A stretch of DNA of 64,000 bases from Gari tellinella (lineage: Eukaryota > Mollusca > Bivalvia > Cardiida > Psammobiidae): assembly GCA_922989275.2 (NCBI GenBank), contig OV277862.1:46463786-46527785 (forward strand), written 5' to 3'. The translations under genes were made by a program, and so were the position numbers. A model generated the notes under the pieces. The model made no database searches, was not told where the DNA came from, and saw only the letters and a program-made list of their open reading frames with translations. Below are positions 41,162 through 51,650 of this stretch, piece after piece. The stretch's first letter is position 1. Each line of letters starts with the position of its first letter.

Positions 41162-41409
41162 CAGTGGAGAAAACGTTATTCTTTCCCAATAAACGCGTTT
41201 ACGCTAAAACTATTATTTTCACTGCAAACAGTTTGGCGCCAGATCAGACACCGGGAAACCCGGCGTCTGATCAGGCTCCAAACTGTTTGCCACCAAGATA
41301 AAGATGAATTATCAGAATTGTCAAAAGGTTGTACTTTTCTACGGTTTAGTGTTTTGCGTTTGCGTACGTTTGCGTTTAAACGGGAAAGAATAACAGATTC
41401 TCCACTGTA
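41160..41409 (-). mobile_element. Family A MITE, full length
   Basis: 250 bp, minus; inserted at the terminal TA of a D element. The hairpin has two unpaired changes (GGCGCCAGATC, ACACCGGG). Confidence 0.93.
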
Positions 41410-41573
41410 CATACTTTTTTCACGTCGATATGGATGCACGTATAAATTGTGTTTCTCCATGTTGAAAGTATCGGACAATAATGATTTATTCAGAACTTTA
41501 CCTATCATCCCTATAATCAAAAGTAAATTAGTTTATCTTTGCCAAAGGTTAGCTCCGCCCTGCCAAGTCAATA

Positions 41574-41759
41574 CAACCGGTCTATACATCACGTTGGCAA
41601 CAATGCAGGTCAGAGAACGTGTAACTGTTCCCAAATGAGAAATAACGTTCATAATACATGTAGTAACCTGTCTGTTACTGAATAATGTCATAGAAACAAA
41701 GCATTGTAGTAAAACAGTTTTAGATGAGGTGGTTAGGTCACACGGATCTTCACGTGCTT
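41574..41759. other. Unassigned interval
   Basis: Nothing recognised. Confidence 0.25.
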
Positions 41760-41976
41760 TTAACCCTTTTGGTACCAAATTATTCGGGAGAATTTTACTC
41801 CTTCACCGCTTTATTGTCGCCTGCTTCAGTATTGTTGTCTGCAAGACCGTTTCAAAATAAGATTTCAGGTTGTATAGCCTTAGAAATATCGATAAGAGTG
41901 TCAAACGCGGCGGCTGATCTGGATCCAAACTGTTTGCAAAGTCGACTTTATGCGACGACTGTGCCGAAAGGGTTAA
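41760..41976. mobile_element. Family B MITE with half hairpin
   Basis: TTAACCCTTTTGGTACC to GTGCCGAAAGGGTTAA, TTAA at both edges. The left hairpin arm is deleted: GTGTCAAACGCGGCGGCTGATCTGG joins directly to the right arm. Confidence 0.8.
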
Positions 41977-42510
41977 TTGCAGAAATGTCTCCCTTTGTAC
42001 TATCATTTAAACCTTCATTAAGGCTATTTATTACCTGCTTAAAACTGTTCTGTACAAATGTTAGGGGTTTAAGATTTAACTTGACGGAAATAAGGAGTAT
42101 AACACAATTTGAAGCCTGATCAGATGCCGAATAAATTCGAGACTGATCTGGATCCAAATAGTTGTCATTTGAGTTGTTTCTAGCAGTTCACAAAATTCAA
42201 AAATTAACTCTAAGCATTCTATCGATGAATCAATGACAACCTTTGCATACAGTTTGAATCCTGATGAGACGGCGCGGCTGACACCCTGACCCTGTTTTGA
42301 CCCTATCCTATGCAAAATCGTCTGCTTTAAAATTGTCGTCTGCAAAATGTGTTAAACTTAGTGTTACATTTTTATTTAACAAATCTCAAGACGATCATCA
42401 AACAGTTTGGATCAAAATCAGACGCCGCGTCACGCGGCGTCTGATCTGGATCCAAACTGTTCCCACAAAACAGAGAAGTCGCGATCAGCAGAAAAAATGG
42501 TTAAAATGAA
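41977..42510. repeat. Cluster of three family B cores
   Basis: Decayed hairpins at 42107-42165 (GAAGCCTGATCAGATGCCG) and 42243-42285 (left arm only), and a well-paired one at 42400-42463 (GCCGCGTCACGCGGC tip) flanked by AATCGTCTGCTTTAAAATTGTCGTC and GTCGCGATCAGCAG. Confidence 0.6.
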
Positions 42511-42653
42511 AAATTGAAAATGAGTTTTTTGAAGAACAGGTAGCATACGACAATTGTTGCAATCGAAACCATTACCCAGCATGCACAGGATTAATGATAC
42601 ATGACCCCAAACATAATATTTCCTGTTCCTGGCCTCGTTCTTGAACTGTATGA

Positions 42654-42903
42654 TACTGTGGAGAATCTGTTATTCTTTCCCGTTTAAACGCAAACGTACG
42701 CAAACGCAAAACACTAAAACGTAGAAAAATACAACTTTTGGACAATTCTGATAATTCATCTTTATCTTGGTGGCAAACAGTTTGGAGCCTGATCAGACGC
42801 CGGGTTACCCGGCGTCTGATCAGGCTCCAAACTGTTTGCAGTGAAAATAATAGTTTAAGCGTAAACGCTTTTATTGGGAAAGAATAACGTTTTCTCCACT
42901 GTA
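42654..42903 (+). mobile_element. Family A MITE, full length
   Basis: 250 bp, plus, left end TACTGTGGAGAA. The right hairpin arm reads GATCAGGCTCC, making the core a better palindrome than most copies. Confidence 0.94.
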
Positions 42904-43388
42904 TGTGGTTTCATAACTTTGAATACAGTTGAAAGCCGGTGTGTCAAGTTGGCATTTTTGTGATGAGCAGGTATCTTTTTACCTTTTAATGTTTGATATA
43001 GGACAAAAAAAACCGAACTACGGTAAAGGAACTTTCGATTTACGCTCGTCCCGTTTTTACCTCTTCATGAAAGCATAGCGTTTACTAAAAAGTTCATTTG
43101 CAAATAGTAAAGACCTTAACGAGGCACCGCAACACGCGGGATCTAATCAGGTCATGCCATGTTTTCAGTTGTAATGACAAACAATTACACACCAACATTA
43201 TATAAAGCGGCAGTTCATTAAGGAAGAGTGAACGTACCGAAAAATGGATGACAACTCACTGAGAGATAACAATGTTTCAGATACCGGTTACTTATGAAGA
43301 TGCTTTCTGCATTATTCGCATCGTAATTTTAGGAACCATCAATAATTATATGCTATTGAACTCTGTATTAAAATTGTCGTTTAACCTA
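42904..43388. other. Mostly unassigned; one hairpin relic
   Basis: TGCAAATAGTAAAGACCTTAACGAGG/CTAATCAGGTCATGCCATG at 43099-43160 is a decayed hairpin near the E/L type. Otherwise nothing recognised. Confidence 0.35.
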
Positions 43389-43528
43389 TATGCATCATAG
43401 CCTGTTTATAGTTTTGAAGACAATATATATGACAACTTAAAGCACGTTAAAAGTAAAGTAGAATGCGTCTTATTAAGCAGAATGCGTCTTAAGACGCATT
43501 CTCCTTTACCTTCAGCCAGCCTGTTTTA
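43389..43528. mobile_element. Family C MITE, partial
   Basis: TTTAACCTATATGCATCATAGCC, then a palindrome whose GAATGCGTCTTA unit is duplicated, up to CCTGTTTTAA where the B copy begins. The shared TTAA marks the junction. Confidence 0.65.
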
Positions 43529-43773
43529 ACCCTTTCATGATCAAATTATTCTGGAGATTTTTACCCCTTTATCGCTTTAATGTCCCCTGCTTCAATGTTG
43601 TCGTTTGCAATATCGTTTCAAAGTATAAGTTTCAATGTAGTATGACTTAAAACATATCGATACGAGTGTCAAACAATTGGATCCTGATCAGACACCGAGT
43701 AACGCGGCGTCTGCTCAGGATCCAAACGTTTTACAAACTCGCCTTTAAGCGTCATTGAAAGCGAAAGGGTTAA
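43526..43773. mobile_element. Family B MITE, full length
   Basis: 248 bp between TTAA and TTAA. Hairpin at 43673-43735 with a slightly shortened outer arm (CAAACAATTGGATCCTGATC). Confidence 0.85.
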
Positions 43774-44840
43774 GTTACCATCTTCTACGATATCGAAATT
43801 ATTTCCTATGGTACATACTCATGACAGTATAAAGGGGAGTTATTTTATTTAGTGGAGGATACATTCATGGACAAAAATGCGTATCTATGAAGTTATGGGT
43901 TTTATTCTGTATTCTTTCAAAATGTTCAGTGACGGGGTTCATGGCAGTGTCGTCTTTGTACGCATACAAACGAGTAGAGCCACAACTTCAACATAAATAT
44001 CACTTGTATTTCTTGAACTTTTTAACTGTCATGCAGATTCAATATATTTATATACCTTCTGTCATTTTGAATGAAGAACATTCATTTAATGGGGTGTAAA
44101 ACAGGTTTAGTTAGATATACGATAGTTGCCACATAACTAAGTGTATAAACTGCACCCAAGCTGATTGCAAATAGCTGTAAAGTCACCGTCAGCAGTGACA
44201 GTTCTAAAATGTGATATAATGCTTTGATTTTATTAAAACAGAGGGAAAACCTATTGATACTAAAATTATTCAAATCAAAAAGTGCTTGGAGCTATATCAG
44301 GCGCTAGTCTGCGATATCAGACGCTAGTCTTTTTTCAGTATTTATAACAGGTGGCTTTTAACTCTCCATGGAAGATTCCTGTTTTACATTTAGGCATCCG
44401 TTTCCAACTTTTAACTTGTCAGGCTGTAGAAATGACATGTAAGTGCGTAATTATCAGAATTGGACTGAAGAAGGCAAAATAAATTGCTGAAACATATTAT
44501 GTAATATACAAGAATTTTATTGTGTCATACTTCAATAAAAATTATGCTATTAGGAATAGATAAAATTGTGAAAATCCTTTTTCTAGGAAGACAGGTGCTA
44601 AAACATCTAAACTAAGTTTTAAAATAGTTCCCTCTAATGGATTCCTAGAAATGAAACTAAATATAATGTTCTAGTTACTTATGAGCTTCAATTATTAATG
44701 CGTTAGTCTGTTTAAGTACCGTTTTAACCCTATCACACCAATCTTTACCAAACTGACAGGCTTTGCGATAACTGTAGACCAAGAGCTGTTTCAACATTGT
44801 TCTACATGTATAAAGATGTGAATTCATGTCTATTGTAGCT
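43774..44840. other. Long unassigned interval
   Basis: About 1 kb without recognisable repeats apart from a GGCGCTAGTCTGCGATATCAGACGCTAGTC direct repeat at 44298-44330. Open frames at 43887-44099 (plus) and 44082-44273 (minus) have hydrophobic stretches but no motif I recognise. Confidence 0.3.
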
Positions 44841-44844
44841 GGTA

Positions 44845-45053
44845 CGTATCTCGCTCCCTCTCTACAACGACACCCAATGGGAAAACAAACACTATGTGCA
44901 TAGTAACGCGGCGTCTGATCTGGATTCAAGCTGTTTGTCAGTCGTCATTAAGGGTTTTTTTCTGTCAAAATTTCCGTTACGTAACTTAAGAAAAACAACA
45001 GACTACAATTTTAACCAGACGCTATTGCAGCAGTACAAGCATTAGACATACAT
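44845..45053. mobile_element. Family D MITE, partial
   Basis: CTCGCTCCCTCTCTACAACGACACCCAATGGG, then the right hairpin arm only (GCGGCGTCTGATCTGGATTCAAGCTGTTTG) and CAGACGCTATTGCAGCAG. The left arm is deleted. Confidence 0.65.
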
Positions 45054-45292
45054 GTACAGTAGAGAATCTGTTATTCTTTCCCGTTTAAACGCAAACGCAA
45101 AGCACTAAAACGAGGAAAAGTACAACTTTTTGACAATTCTGATAATTCATCTTTATCTTGGTGGCAAACAGTTTGGAGCCTGATCAGACGCCGAGTTACC
45201 CGGCGTCTGATCTGGCTCCAAACTGTTTGCAGTGAACATGATAGTTTTAGCGTAAACGCGTTTATTGGGAAAGAATAACGTTTTTTCACATA
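45054..45292 (+). mobile_element. Family A MITE, right terminus damaged
   Basis: TACAGTAGAGAATCTG at the left. The right end reads AACGTTTTTTCACATA instead of TTCTCCACTGTA. The body is near-consensus but lacks one CAAACGTACG segment. Confidence 0.88.
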
Positions 45293-45479
45293 ACTACCCT
45301 TGTTTTCTATAGCGAACAACGATAACGAATATCCTTGTCTCCAACATGTGTGAGATCACTTTGATGACGTCACTATACCGTCACTATTTATAATGGCGTT
45401 TTGACGTCGCTGGGGTTACAAAAAATGCCTATTGCTTTTTAAAAATAGGTTACATTCGTTGGTTATGTGAGAAAAAGAA

Positions 45480-45627
45480 TCTGTCATTCGTCGATGCTTA
45501 AGACAAGTTGATATCAAACTCGTCTAGAATAGAAAAGTTATTAAGCTCGCCAAGGCTCGCTTAATACCATTTCAATTCTAGACTCGTTTGAGATCAGCTT
45601 GTCTTAAACATCGACTCATGACAGATC
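45480..45627. repeat. 148-bp inverted repeat
   Basis: ATCTGTCATTCGTCGATGCTTAAGACAAG pairs with CTTGTCTTAAACATCGACTCATGACAGAT; inner arms AACTCGTCTAGAAT/ATTCTAGACTCGTTTGAG and TTATTAAGC/GCTTAATA continue the fold. A compact foldback element, family unknown. Confidence 0.75.
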
Positions 45628-45639
45628 CTATATTTCTCT

Positions 45640-45730
45640 ACTGTAAACGTCCTGTTTAGAGAACTGCGGCAAACGTCGTTGTAAGAAGGCGTCGTTGTTG
45701 GGGGTCGTTGTAGGGAGGGGGCTTTGTAAT
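45640..45730. repeat. Family D terminus
   Basis: GTCGTTGTTGGGGGTCGTTGTAGGGAGGGGGCTTTGTA is a D-type right end without the body. Confidence 0.5.
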
Positions 45731-45879
45731 AAAAACCCTTTTTACACATGTACATGTATACACGGATTTTGTAAAGCCCGATTGATTGCAGTTCAATTAT
45801 CTTTTTTTCTGCAGCAAAATATTTTACAGAGTTTCATAAACGTGTCTGATAGAGCTGAAAGGCTTTCCATTTTCTATCT

Positions 45880-46088
45880 AACCATACTCGTGCTGAATTG
45901 TCGTCTACTTAAATTGTAACGTCTGCCAATATCTCAAAATCAATTTTTAAGCTATTTAAATTAAAATAAGTTGAATATGAGTGCACAACAATTTGGATTC
46001 AGATTAGACGCCGCGTCATGCGGCGTCTAATCTGAATCAAAATGTTTGTAAAAGTTTACCAGGTCGCGCTTAGCACGACAGGGGTTAA
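45880..46088. mobile_element. Family B MITE, diverged
   Basis: Hairpin at 45989-46052 with fully compensated arms (TTTGGATTCAGATTAGACG / CGTCTAATCTGAATC). Ends in GACAGGGGTTAA. The left terminus is unclear. Confidence 0.65.
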
Positions 46089-46114
46089 ATAGAATTTTAG
46101 CAAGCAAACTGGTA

Positions 46115-46357
46115 TACAGTGGAGAACACGTTATTCTTTCCCATTTAAACGAAACGAAACGCAAACCCTAAAACGTAGAAAAGTGCAACTTTTGGACAAT
46201 TCTGATAATTCATGTTTTTCTTGGTGGCAAACAGTCTGGAGCCTGATCAGACGCCGGGTCACCCGGCGTCTGATCTGGCTCCAAACTGTTTGCTATAGAA
46301 ATAATAATTTTAGCGTAAACGCGTTTATTGGGAAAGAATAACGTGTTCTCCACTGTA
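46115..46357 (+). mobile_element. Family A MITE
   Basis: 243 bp, plus; TACAGTGGAGAACACG to GTGTTCTCCACTGTA, so the two TIRs match each other better than in other copies. The left arm is slightly shortened (CCCATTTAAACGAAACG). Confidence 0.92.
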
Positions 46358-46414
46358 ACAAAAGAGAACCCTACAGCATTATGACATATTGATTATCTTT
46401 TTAGTTCAATATAT

Positions 46415-46825
46415 AAACCGTTCGGGAGTCTAGTCAGACGCCAGGTTACACTATTATTCAGTGCAAACAGTTTGTAGCCAGATTAGACGTCTAATTACTC
46501 GGCGTCTTATCTTGCTCCAAACTGTTTGCAACGCATTTACGCATTTGGGGCCCGTTTTACTAAACTACTTAATACGCAAAAATTTTGCGTAAGTCAAAGT
46601 TTTGAATTTTAATTTATATTCTTCATTATCACTTGCTACAAACAACAAATAGCCAGATCAGAGGACGCGCTTTAAGCGCGTCCTCTGATCTGGCTATTTG
46701 CTGTTTGCAAATGTTTATGATCGAAAAATAAGAGTAAAACGATTTTGACTTACGCAAAAAGTTTGCGGAAGTAGTTTAGTAAAACGGGCCCTGATGCACA
46801 AATGCGTTTGCCGGGAAACATTTAA
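46415..46825 (+). mobile_element. Old family A copy hosting family K
   Basis: AACCGTTCGGGAGTCTAGTC and a complete second hairpin (46460-46530), then AACGCATTTACGCATTT, the K element, and AATGCGTTTGCCGGGAAAC. The last phrase is the family A AACGCGTTTATTGGGAAAG arm. Confidence 0.55.
46547..46791. mobile_element. Family K MITE, copy 3, with a different core hairpin
   Basis: GGGGCCCGTTTTACTAAACTAC to GTTTAGTAAAACGGGCCC. The core at 46636-46709 is CAAATAGCCAGATCAGAGGACGCGC and its complement, ending CTGTTTGC. That is the hairpin type of families A, B and E, not the core of the K copies at 7712 and 27691. Confidence 0.85.
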
Positions 46826-47041
46826 CTCTTGCGTGCTCCATTACCATAGATCAAACACACAGGAGGTGTTCAGAGCTCTGTAAATTGAATTATATTTCCC
46901 TAGTTGTAGGTGTGATATAAGATAATACCTCTGTAGTGACACTTCCTAGAACTGTTATAATTGTGTTAGTGTTATACATTATCACAACTTATTCTACATA
47001 AACTAATATTTCAGCAATACTGTGGATTGTTAAACTAGGTT

Positions 47042-47433
47042 AGTATAACGAATTAGAGTACAGTGGAGAAGACACTATTCTTCCCAAGTAAACGCGATTA
47101 CACTAAATTTATAATTTCCATTGCAAACAGGTTGGAGTCAGATCAGGTGCCAAGGTATCCAGTATAACGCATTAGCGTACAGTGGAGAAGACGCTATTCT
47201 TCCCAAGTAAACGCGTTCACGCTAAATTTATAATTTCCATTGCACACAGTTCAGAGTCAGATCAGACGCCGGGCTATACCAGTGTCTGATTTGACTCTGG
47301 ACTGTTTGCCGCTCAGATTAACATGCACAAACGGAGTTGTAAAATAGTTGCCATTTCCCCATCTTGTTGTAATCAGCTGGGTCGTTTCGTTTCCGTTTAA
47401 CGGGGAGGAATACAAACAACTCTTTTCACTGTA
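47042..47433 (-). mobile_element. Tandemly duplicated family A (half copy plus full copy)
   Basis: AGTATAACGNATTAGNGTACAGTGGAGAAGAC occurs at 47042 and again at 47161, a 119-bp shift. The first unit stops in the hairpin (GGTGCCAAGGTATCC). The second is a full, older A copy (47178-47433) with hairpin at 47245-47310. The duplication includes 17 bp of flank, so it arose after insertion. Confidence 0.78.
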
Positions 47434-47626
47434 CATGTATCACAAATTTACCTGAAACGTGCAGCAGTTCAACGAGCGATGATGAAGGAAGAAGTGTGAT
47501 GTTGCTAAAGCCAGATGACTGCTTAATAAAGGATATAATTAATACAGAAATCTCTAAAAAAAAGTTTTCTGCATGCTCTAAGCAACTTACTTTGACAGAT
47601 ATTCTCTGTTTTGAATAAAAGCTTAA
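47434..47626. other. Unassigned interval
   Basis: Nothing recognised. Confidence 0.25.
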
Positions 47627-48132
47627 TATGGAATGGAGAAAAATGTAATTTTCCCCATTAACCCATTACCCCATAGCCTGTTTATATTTTTGAAAATAGG
47701 TGACTACTTAAAGCAGGTTGAAAGTAAAGCAGAATGCGCCATATGGCGCATTCTGCTTTACTTTTACCCTGCTTTAAGCTTTTACCAGCTAGAATATGGA
47801 AAGTATTAAATATGACACATATTCATTATGGTTTATATTGGAACTATTTTCTTCAGCGGATGAATAAAATGCATGTGCTAAAAGTCGCTTCTATAAGGGA
47901 AAGGGTTAAAAACGTTTACGTAAAATTAATTATTTCCATTGCAACAATTCGGAACCAGGTCATACGCCGGGATACCCGGCGTCACATCAGGTTCCAGACT
48001 GTTTGCTACTGAAATTAAAAAGAATACATGTAGTTAAAACTTTCTAAATATTGTAATTTTGAAAATTTTAGTGTACTGCGTTTGCGTTTCGTTTGCGTTC
48101 AAACGGAAATGAATTACGTCACCTCAACTGTA
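47627..48132 (-). mobile_element. Older family A copy hosting family C
   Basis: Left end TATGGAATGGAGAAAAATG...CCCATTAA; resumes at 47910 as AAACGTTTACGTAAAATTAATT; hairpin at 47940-48004; right CCTCAACTGTA. With the C copy removed at TTAA, the host reads as a normal A arm. Confidence 0.78.
47658..47909. mobile_element. Family C MITE, full length, nested in A
   Basis: 252 bp between TTAA and TTAA. Palindrome at 47709-47780 (tip GCGCCATATGGCGC). The interrupted A host confirms a TTAA target duplication. Confidence 0.9.
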
Positions 48133-48221
48133 CGAGGGTGTCAATTTTAGTGTTAGTTCTCTTAAGCACATAACGTGTGTTAAATGACAATATAAGTCAC
48201 CAGATGCTCGTCTTGTAAAAG
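48133..48221. repeat. Flank duplicated at 52485-52575
   Basis: CGAGGGTGTCAA, TAGTTCTCTTAAGCACATAACG and GTTAAATGA are shared with the sequence right of the A copy at 52247, extending the similarity beyond the MITE. Confidence 0.75.
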
Positions 48222-48620
48222 CGTATATATATATCTTTATTCAAGTCTCATCTGTGTACATTACATATAATAACAAATATCACATATACAGCACATATGG
48301 CGTACACAGCCATTCTTTCTAAGAATTATAAGAGACTATCACAATTCAAGTATCAAAGACATTATTCGATTCAATAGTAATGATTATTTAAATATTTACA
48401 AAGGTAAGACCATGTGGATTGCTGCTAATCGTTGAACTAAAAAATGCAATAAGACAAAAAGCTGAAAAGTCTGAGATTCAAAAAGTACACTAATGCGTAT
48501 TATTAAGAAATGAATTAAAAAAGCCGTTATCATCTTTGATCAGATCAAAAATGAACTGATTAGCAACAAACACATGGGATAGGTAAGGTTTTTATCTATA
48601 AGGAATAAGAAAAATATGCA

Positions 48621-49196
48621 TTACTTACATAAAAGTTGAGTTCTTCTTTTTAAAATATTAAAACAGGTTTTGGCACATATACGTATCAGACTGGGATGGG
48701 TAAATAAAAAATTCAATTTATCAGGTTTACTAAAATTCAGATAGTCAATACAGTCATCAGAAGCTTTAAGAAATAAAATTGTTCTAAAATCATTATACAT
48801 AGGACAGTCTAAAATTACATGTGCCTCGTCCTCAACTACAGTTTTACAAAATGGACATTTACGATCTTCCTCAGCCATATTCTCGTATCTTCCTGTCTCA
48901 ATACGTATTGGGGCAACCCCGCATCTAAATTTACATAAGGCTGATCGATGACTTGGTGGCAATATGATAAGACAGTACTTTTCAACATCATAGGTTTGTT
49001 TAAACATTCTATAGGTTCTCAATTTGTTTCTCCCTCTCCCAGAAATGGCAGTGGTCCTATTTATTGTTGTAATCCAGGTTTCTTTGAAATTGGCCATTGT
49101 GCGTTGTCTAACATCTGTTACCAAAGTGCTTTTACAAATTCTAAGTTCAAAATTACTAAAATTGGTTAAATCCAGATCAGAAAGTTTTGACTTCAT
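48621..49196 (-). pseudogene. LINE 2 ORF2 C-terminal region with zinc knuckle
   Basis: 191 codons. CPFCK, then EDEAHVILDCPMYNDFR, forms a C-x2-C-x(n)-H-x4-C knuckle, common at the C-terminus of LINE ORF2 proteins and likely to bind template RNA or target DNA. CKFRCGVAPIRIETGRY precedes it. It is in a different frame from the piece to its right, overlapping by 4 bp. Confidence 0.8.
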
Positions 49197-49738
49197 GTTA
49201 TAAAACCAGTTTCTGCAAGACGCAGATGCCTTCTGATTTGCCCACAGAGCAATCGCTTATTTAGCCGATTACAGTGCATACGAGAGAGTCTGCACCAGTA
49301 GTTAGCTAAACAGCCCCATTGCTTTACAATTGGAGGTTCCCATGCCATTTCACCATAAACAGCAGCATTTGGTGTATACTTTCCTACACCTAAAAAATAT
49401 CTCATAGCTCTAGTTTGAACAGCGTTGATACAGGTATATTCTTTATTTCCCCAAATTGGAGCACTATAGTTAATAACTGGCCAGACAATTGAATCGTATA
49501 GTTTCGAAAAAACATTAAAAGGTACTCCGCCTATTACTTTACAACGAGATATCAACAGACCTAAAGCTCGATTTGCGCTTTGTGCGACTGATTTAGCAGT
49601 TATATTGAAATCTAGATACTCATTCAAAATAACTCCTAAATACTTGTACCTGTCAACAGTATTCAAAATAGAGCTACCACATTTAAAAACATATTCAGAT
49701 CTGCAAAATGCATTTGGACGAAAATGAACAACATTACT
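49193..49738 (-). pseudogene. LINE 2 ORF2 post-RT region
   Basis: VDRYKYLGVILNEYLDFN, ANRALGLLISRCK, VINYSAPIWG and RAMRYFLGVGKYTPNAAVYG, the usual block after the RT palm. It is in the same frame as the RT piece; only the stop at 49739-49741 separates them. Confidence 0.82.
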
Positions 49739-50293
49739 TTAAGTTTCATTCACAGTCATACTATTAAGGCCACACCAACTATTTAGGCTATCTAGCAAAG
49801 ACTGGAGATCATTACTATTCTCCGTTAAAAGTACAATGTCATCTGCATAACAGAGGATGCATATCTTTTCGTTTCCCACTTGAATGCCAATATCCAAAGA
49901 CTTCAAATAAGTAGCTAAGTCATTAATATATAAATTAAAAAGGATCGGAGAGAGAATACAGCCTTGTCTTAACCCACACTTGATATCGAACCACTCTGTA
50001 CTATATGAACCAAGTCTCACACTAGCTGTGACTGAAGTATATAAAGATTTAATAGCTCTAAGCATATTACCCCCTATTCCAGAGTCTAACAGTTTTTGCC
50101 AAAGTTTTTCCCTATTGATCATATCATAAGCTTTACGAAAATCAATAAAAGCACAACAAGTGGATTTCTTCTGCTTTTTCCGAGTTTCAATAATACTTGT
50201 CAAGGATAAAATTTGATCCGTTGTACTTCGTTCTTTTCGAAATCCATTTTGCTCTTCAACAATTTTGTTATTTCTCTCAGCCCAATTATTCAA
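49739..50293 (-). pseudogene. LINE 2 reverse transcriptase core
   Basis: 184 codons with the main RT motifs: NGFRKERSTTDQI, CCAFIDFRKAYD (catalytic Asp), CGLRQGCILSPILFNLYIND, and CYADDIVLL (catalytic AspAsp). The catalytic residues are intact, but the frame is cut off on both sides. Confidence 0.88.
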
Positions 50294-51066
50294 TCTTGCA
50301 TTTAAAACACTAGCATATATTTTGTAAATGGCAGAAGCTAAAGAAATTCCACGGTAAGACAGAGGGTCTCGAGGGTCAGCACTGTTAGACTGAATAGGAT
50401 TAATAATTGTGTTTCCCCAAATATCAGGTACTTTACCAGTTCTAAAACAAACATTAAAAAGCGAATGGAGAAATAACAGTGTTACATCATTTAATAAAAC
50501 TTCAGTAGGAATGCCATCAAAACCGGTCGCCTTACCCTTGTTTGCAGTTTCTAGAGCTTGTTTTACTTCAAAAATACTAATATTTTTATTAAAAGCTGGC
50601 CAATCAGAATCTTCAGAGAAAAAGTGGTGTCGACATTGAATAAATTACTGAAATCCCTTTTCCATTTTGACAAGACATCGGTTAAATTCGACGAAATTTC
50701 ACCATTATCAAGTTTTACCTCGAGTGGAATTCTATGTTTTTTACTGTAACCAACGCCAAGTTTCCCAAAGGATTTCCAAAAGTTAGTTTGGTCAACGTCA
50801 CAATCTTTTAATAAATTATCCTGAAGGTTATACCAGTGGTGACGTTTAGCCTTTTGAACTTCACGATCAAAATATTTTCGTTTGTTTAAAAAATCTTGTT
50901 TATCTGCTTTCCTCTGCGCGGCTGAGCGACATTTAACCCAATGTCGCTCAGCCGTGCAGACGTCAGCCCATATTTTTGTCAAACTGTCATTCCACCAACA
51001 CTTACCAGGCTTATACTTTTTATTTCCTTGCAGCTTAATTGTCTTATGAGGAATGCATTTATACAT
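50294..51066 (-). pseudogene. LINE 2 region between endonuclease and RT
   Basis: The 167-codon frame 50563-51066 contains KCWWNDSLTKIW and REVQKAKRHHWYNLQDNLL, matching the linker of LINE ORF2s where a W-W-N motif follows the endonuclease. The stretch 50294-50562 continues the fingers region in a shifted frame (on the minus strand, GNTIINPIQSN and the start of the RT). Confidence 0.72.
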
Positions 51067-51193
51067 ATTTTCTGTTAAAATATTGCAGAAATCAGTATAA
51101 TAGTTATCTATATCATTTTGTGTTCTAAAACCTTGTTCAAGAGAGTCAATGGTTCCATTTACATGCTGAAGTATCTCAAGATCAGATAGAAAG

Positions 51194-51607
51194 TCAGCCG
51201 GAATTTAAAGTTAAATCGAATTTATCGAACTGTTTTGCGCTAGATACATGTGTGGCATCAGTTGCTTCTGCATCACTCAATCCGATATGGCTGCTCATAT
51301 CGAGCGACCATTTCAGAAATGAGTGATCCGGAATATTTGTTGCAGATAAAAGGTCTCGATTTCCAGTCTGATTGATGAGTTCTGCAGTTCTTATAACAGA
51401 AAACTCATCAAAACAAGATAGGTCTGCATGGTTTACAATGCAATAGTCAACAACAGATAGTCCCTTTGTCGAAACAGAGGTAAAATCGTTATTAAGACAA
51501 TTACGACCATTTAACATGCACATATTTGCATTAATCAAAAAGTCTACAAATATATCACCATACAAGTTTGAGCGCATGGATAAAAATAAACCAGCTAGTA
51601 CAAACAC
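51194..51607 (-). pseudogene. LINE 2 endonuclease C-terminal part
   Basis: 137 codons. VDYCIVNHADLSCFDEFSV and PDHSFLKWSLDM match the last part of the APE-type endonuclease (the conserved Asp-His pair is present). It begins with AGLFLSMRSN where GDFNSR is expected, so the truncation lies at or just before the catalytic GDFN. Confidence 0.78.
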
Positions 51608-51650
51608 TTTGTAGGTTTTTGGTGTTTAAGACAGGTGCCTGCCTCAAGCT
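51608..51650. repeat. Family I stub
   Basis: GTTTAAGACAGGTGCCTGCC resembles the CAGGTGACAGCTTAAAGC arm of family I. Too short for certainty. Confidence 0.3.

Larger units (their letters stand above)
40849..41573. mobile_element. Possible element with 21-bp TIRs hosting D and A copies
   Basis: TATTGACTTGGCAGGGCGGAG at 40849-40869 is perfectly complementary to 41553-41573. Removing the nested D (about 40930-41161) and A (41160-41409) copies leaves a short body. No target duplication identified. Confidence 0.45.
48222..51607 (-). mobile_element. LINE 2: decayed, 5'-truncated non-LTR retrotransposon
   Basis: Minus strand, about 3.4 kb. Its 3' end is AATAAAG followed by a short TA run at 48222-48245. 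The 5' truncation falls inside the endonuclease domain near 51607. At least three frameshifts and several stops break the coding frame. Its post-RT motifs (RAMRYFLGV, KYKYLGVI) resemble LINE 1, so the two probably belong to one clade, but LINE 2 also has a C-terminal zinc knuckle. Confidence 0.88.

Noticed and set aside
43887..44273. Two short hydrophobic ORFs as membrane proteins
   Set aside because: The hydrophobicity is expected from AT-rich DNA; no family features are visible.
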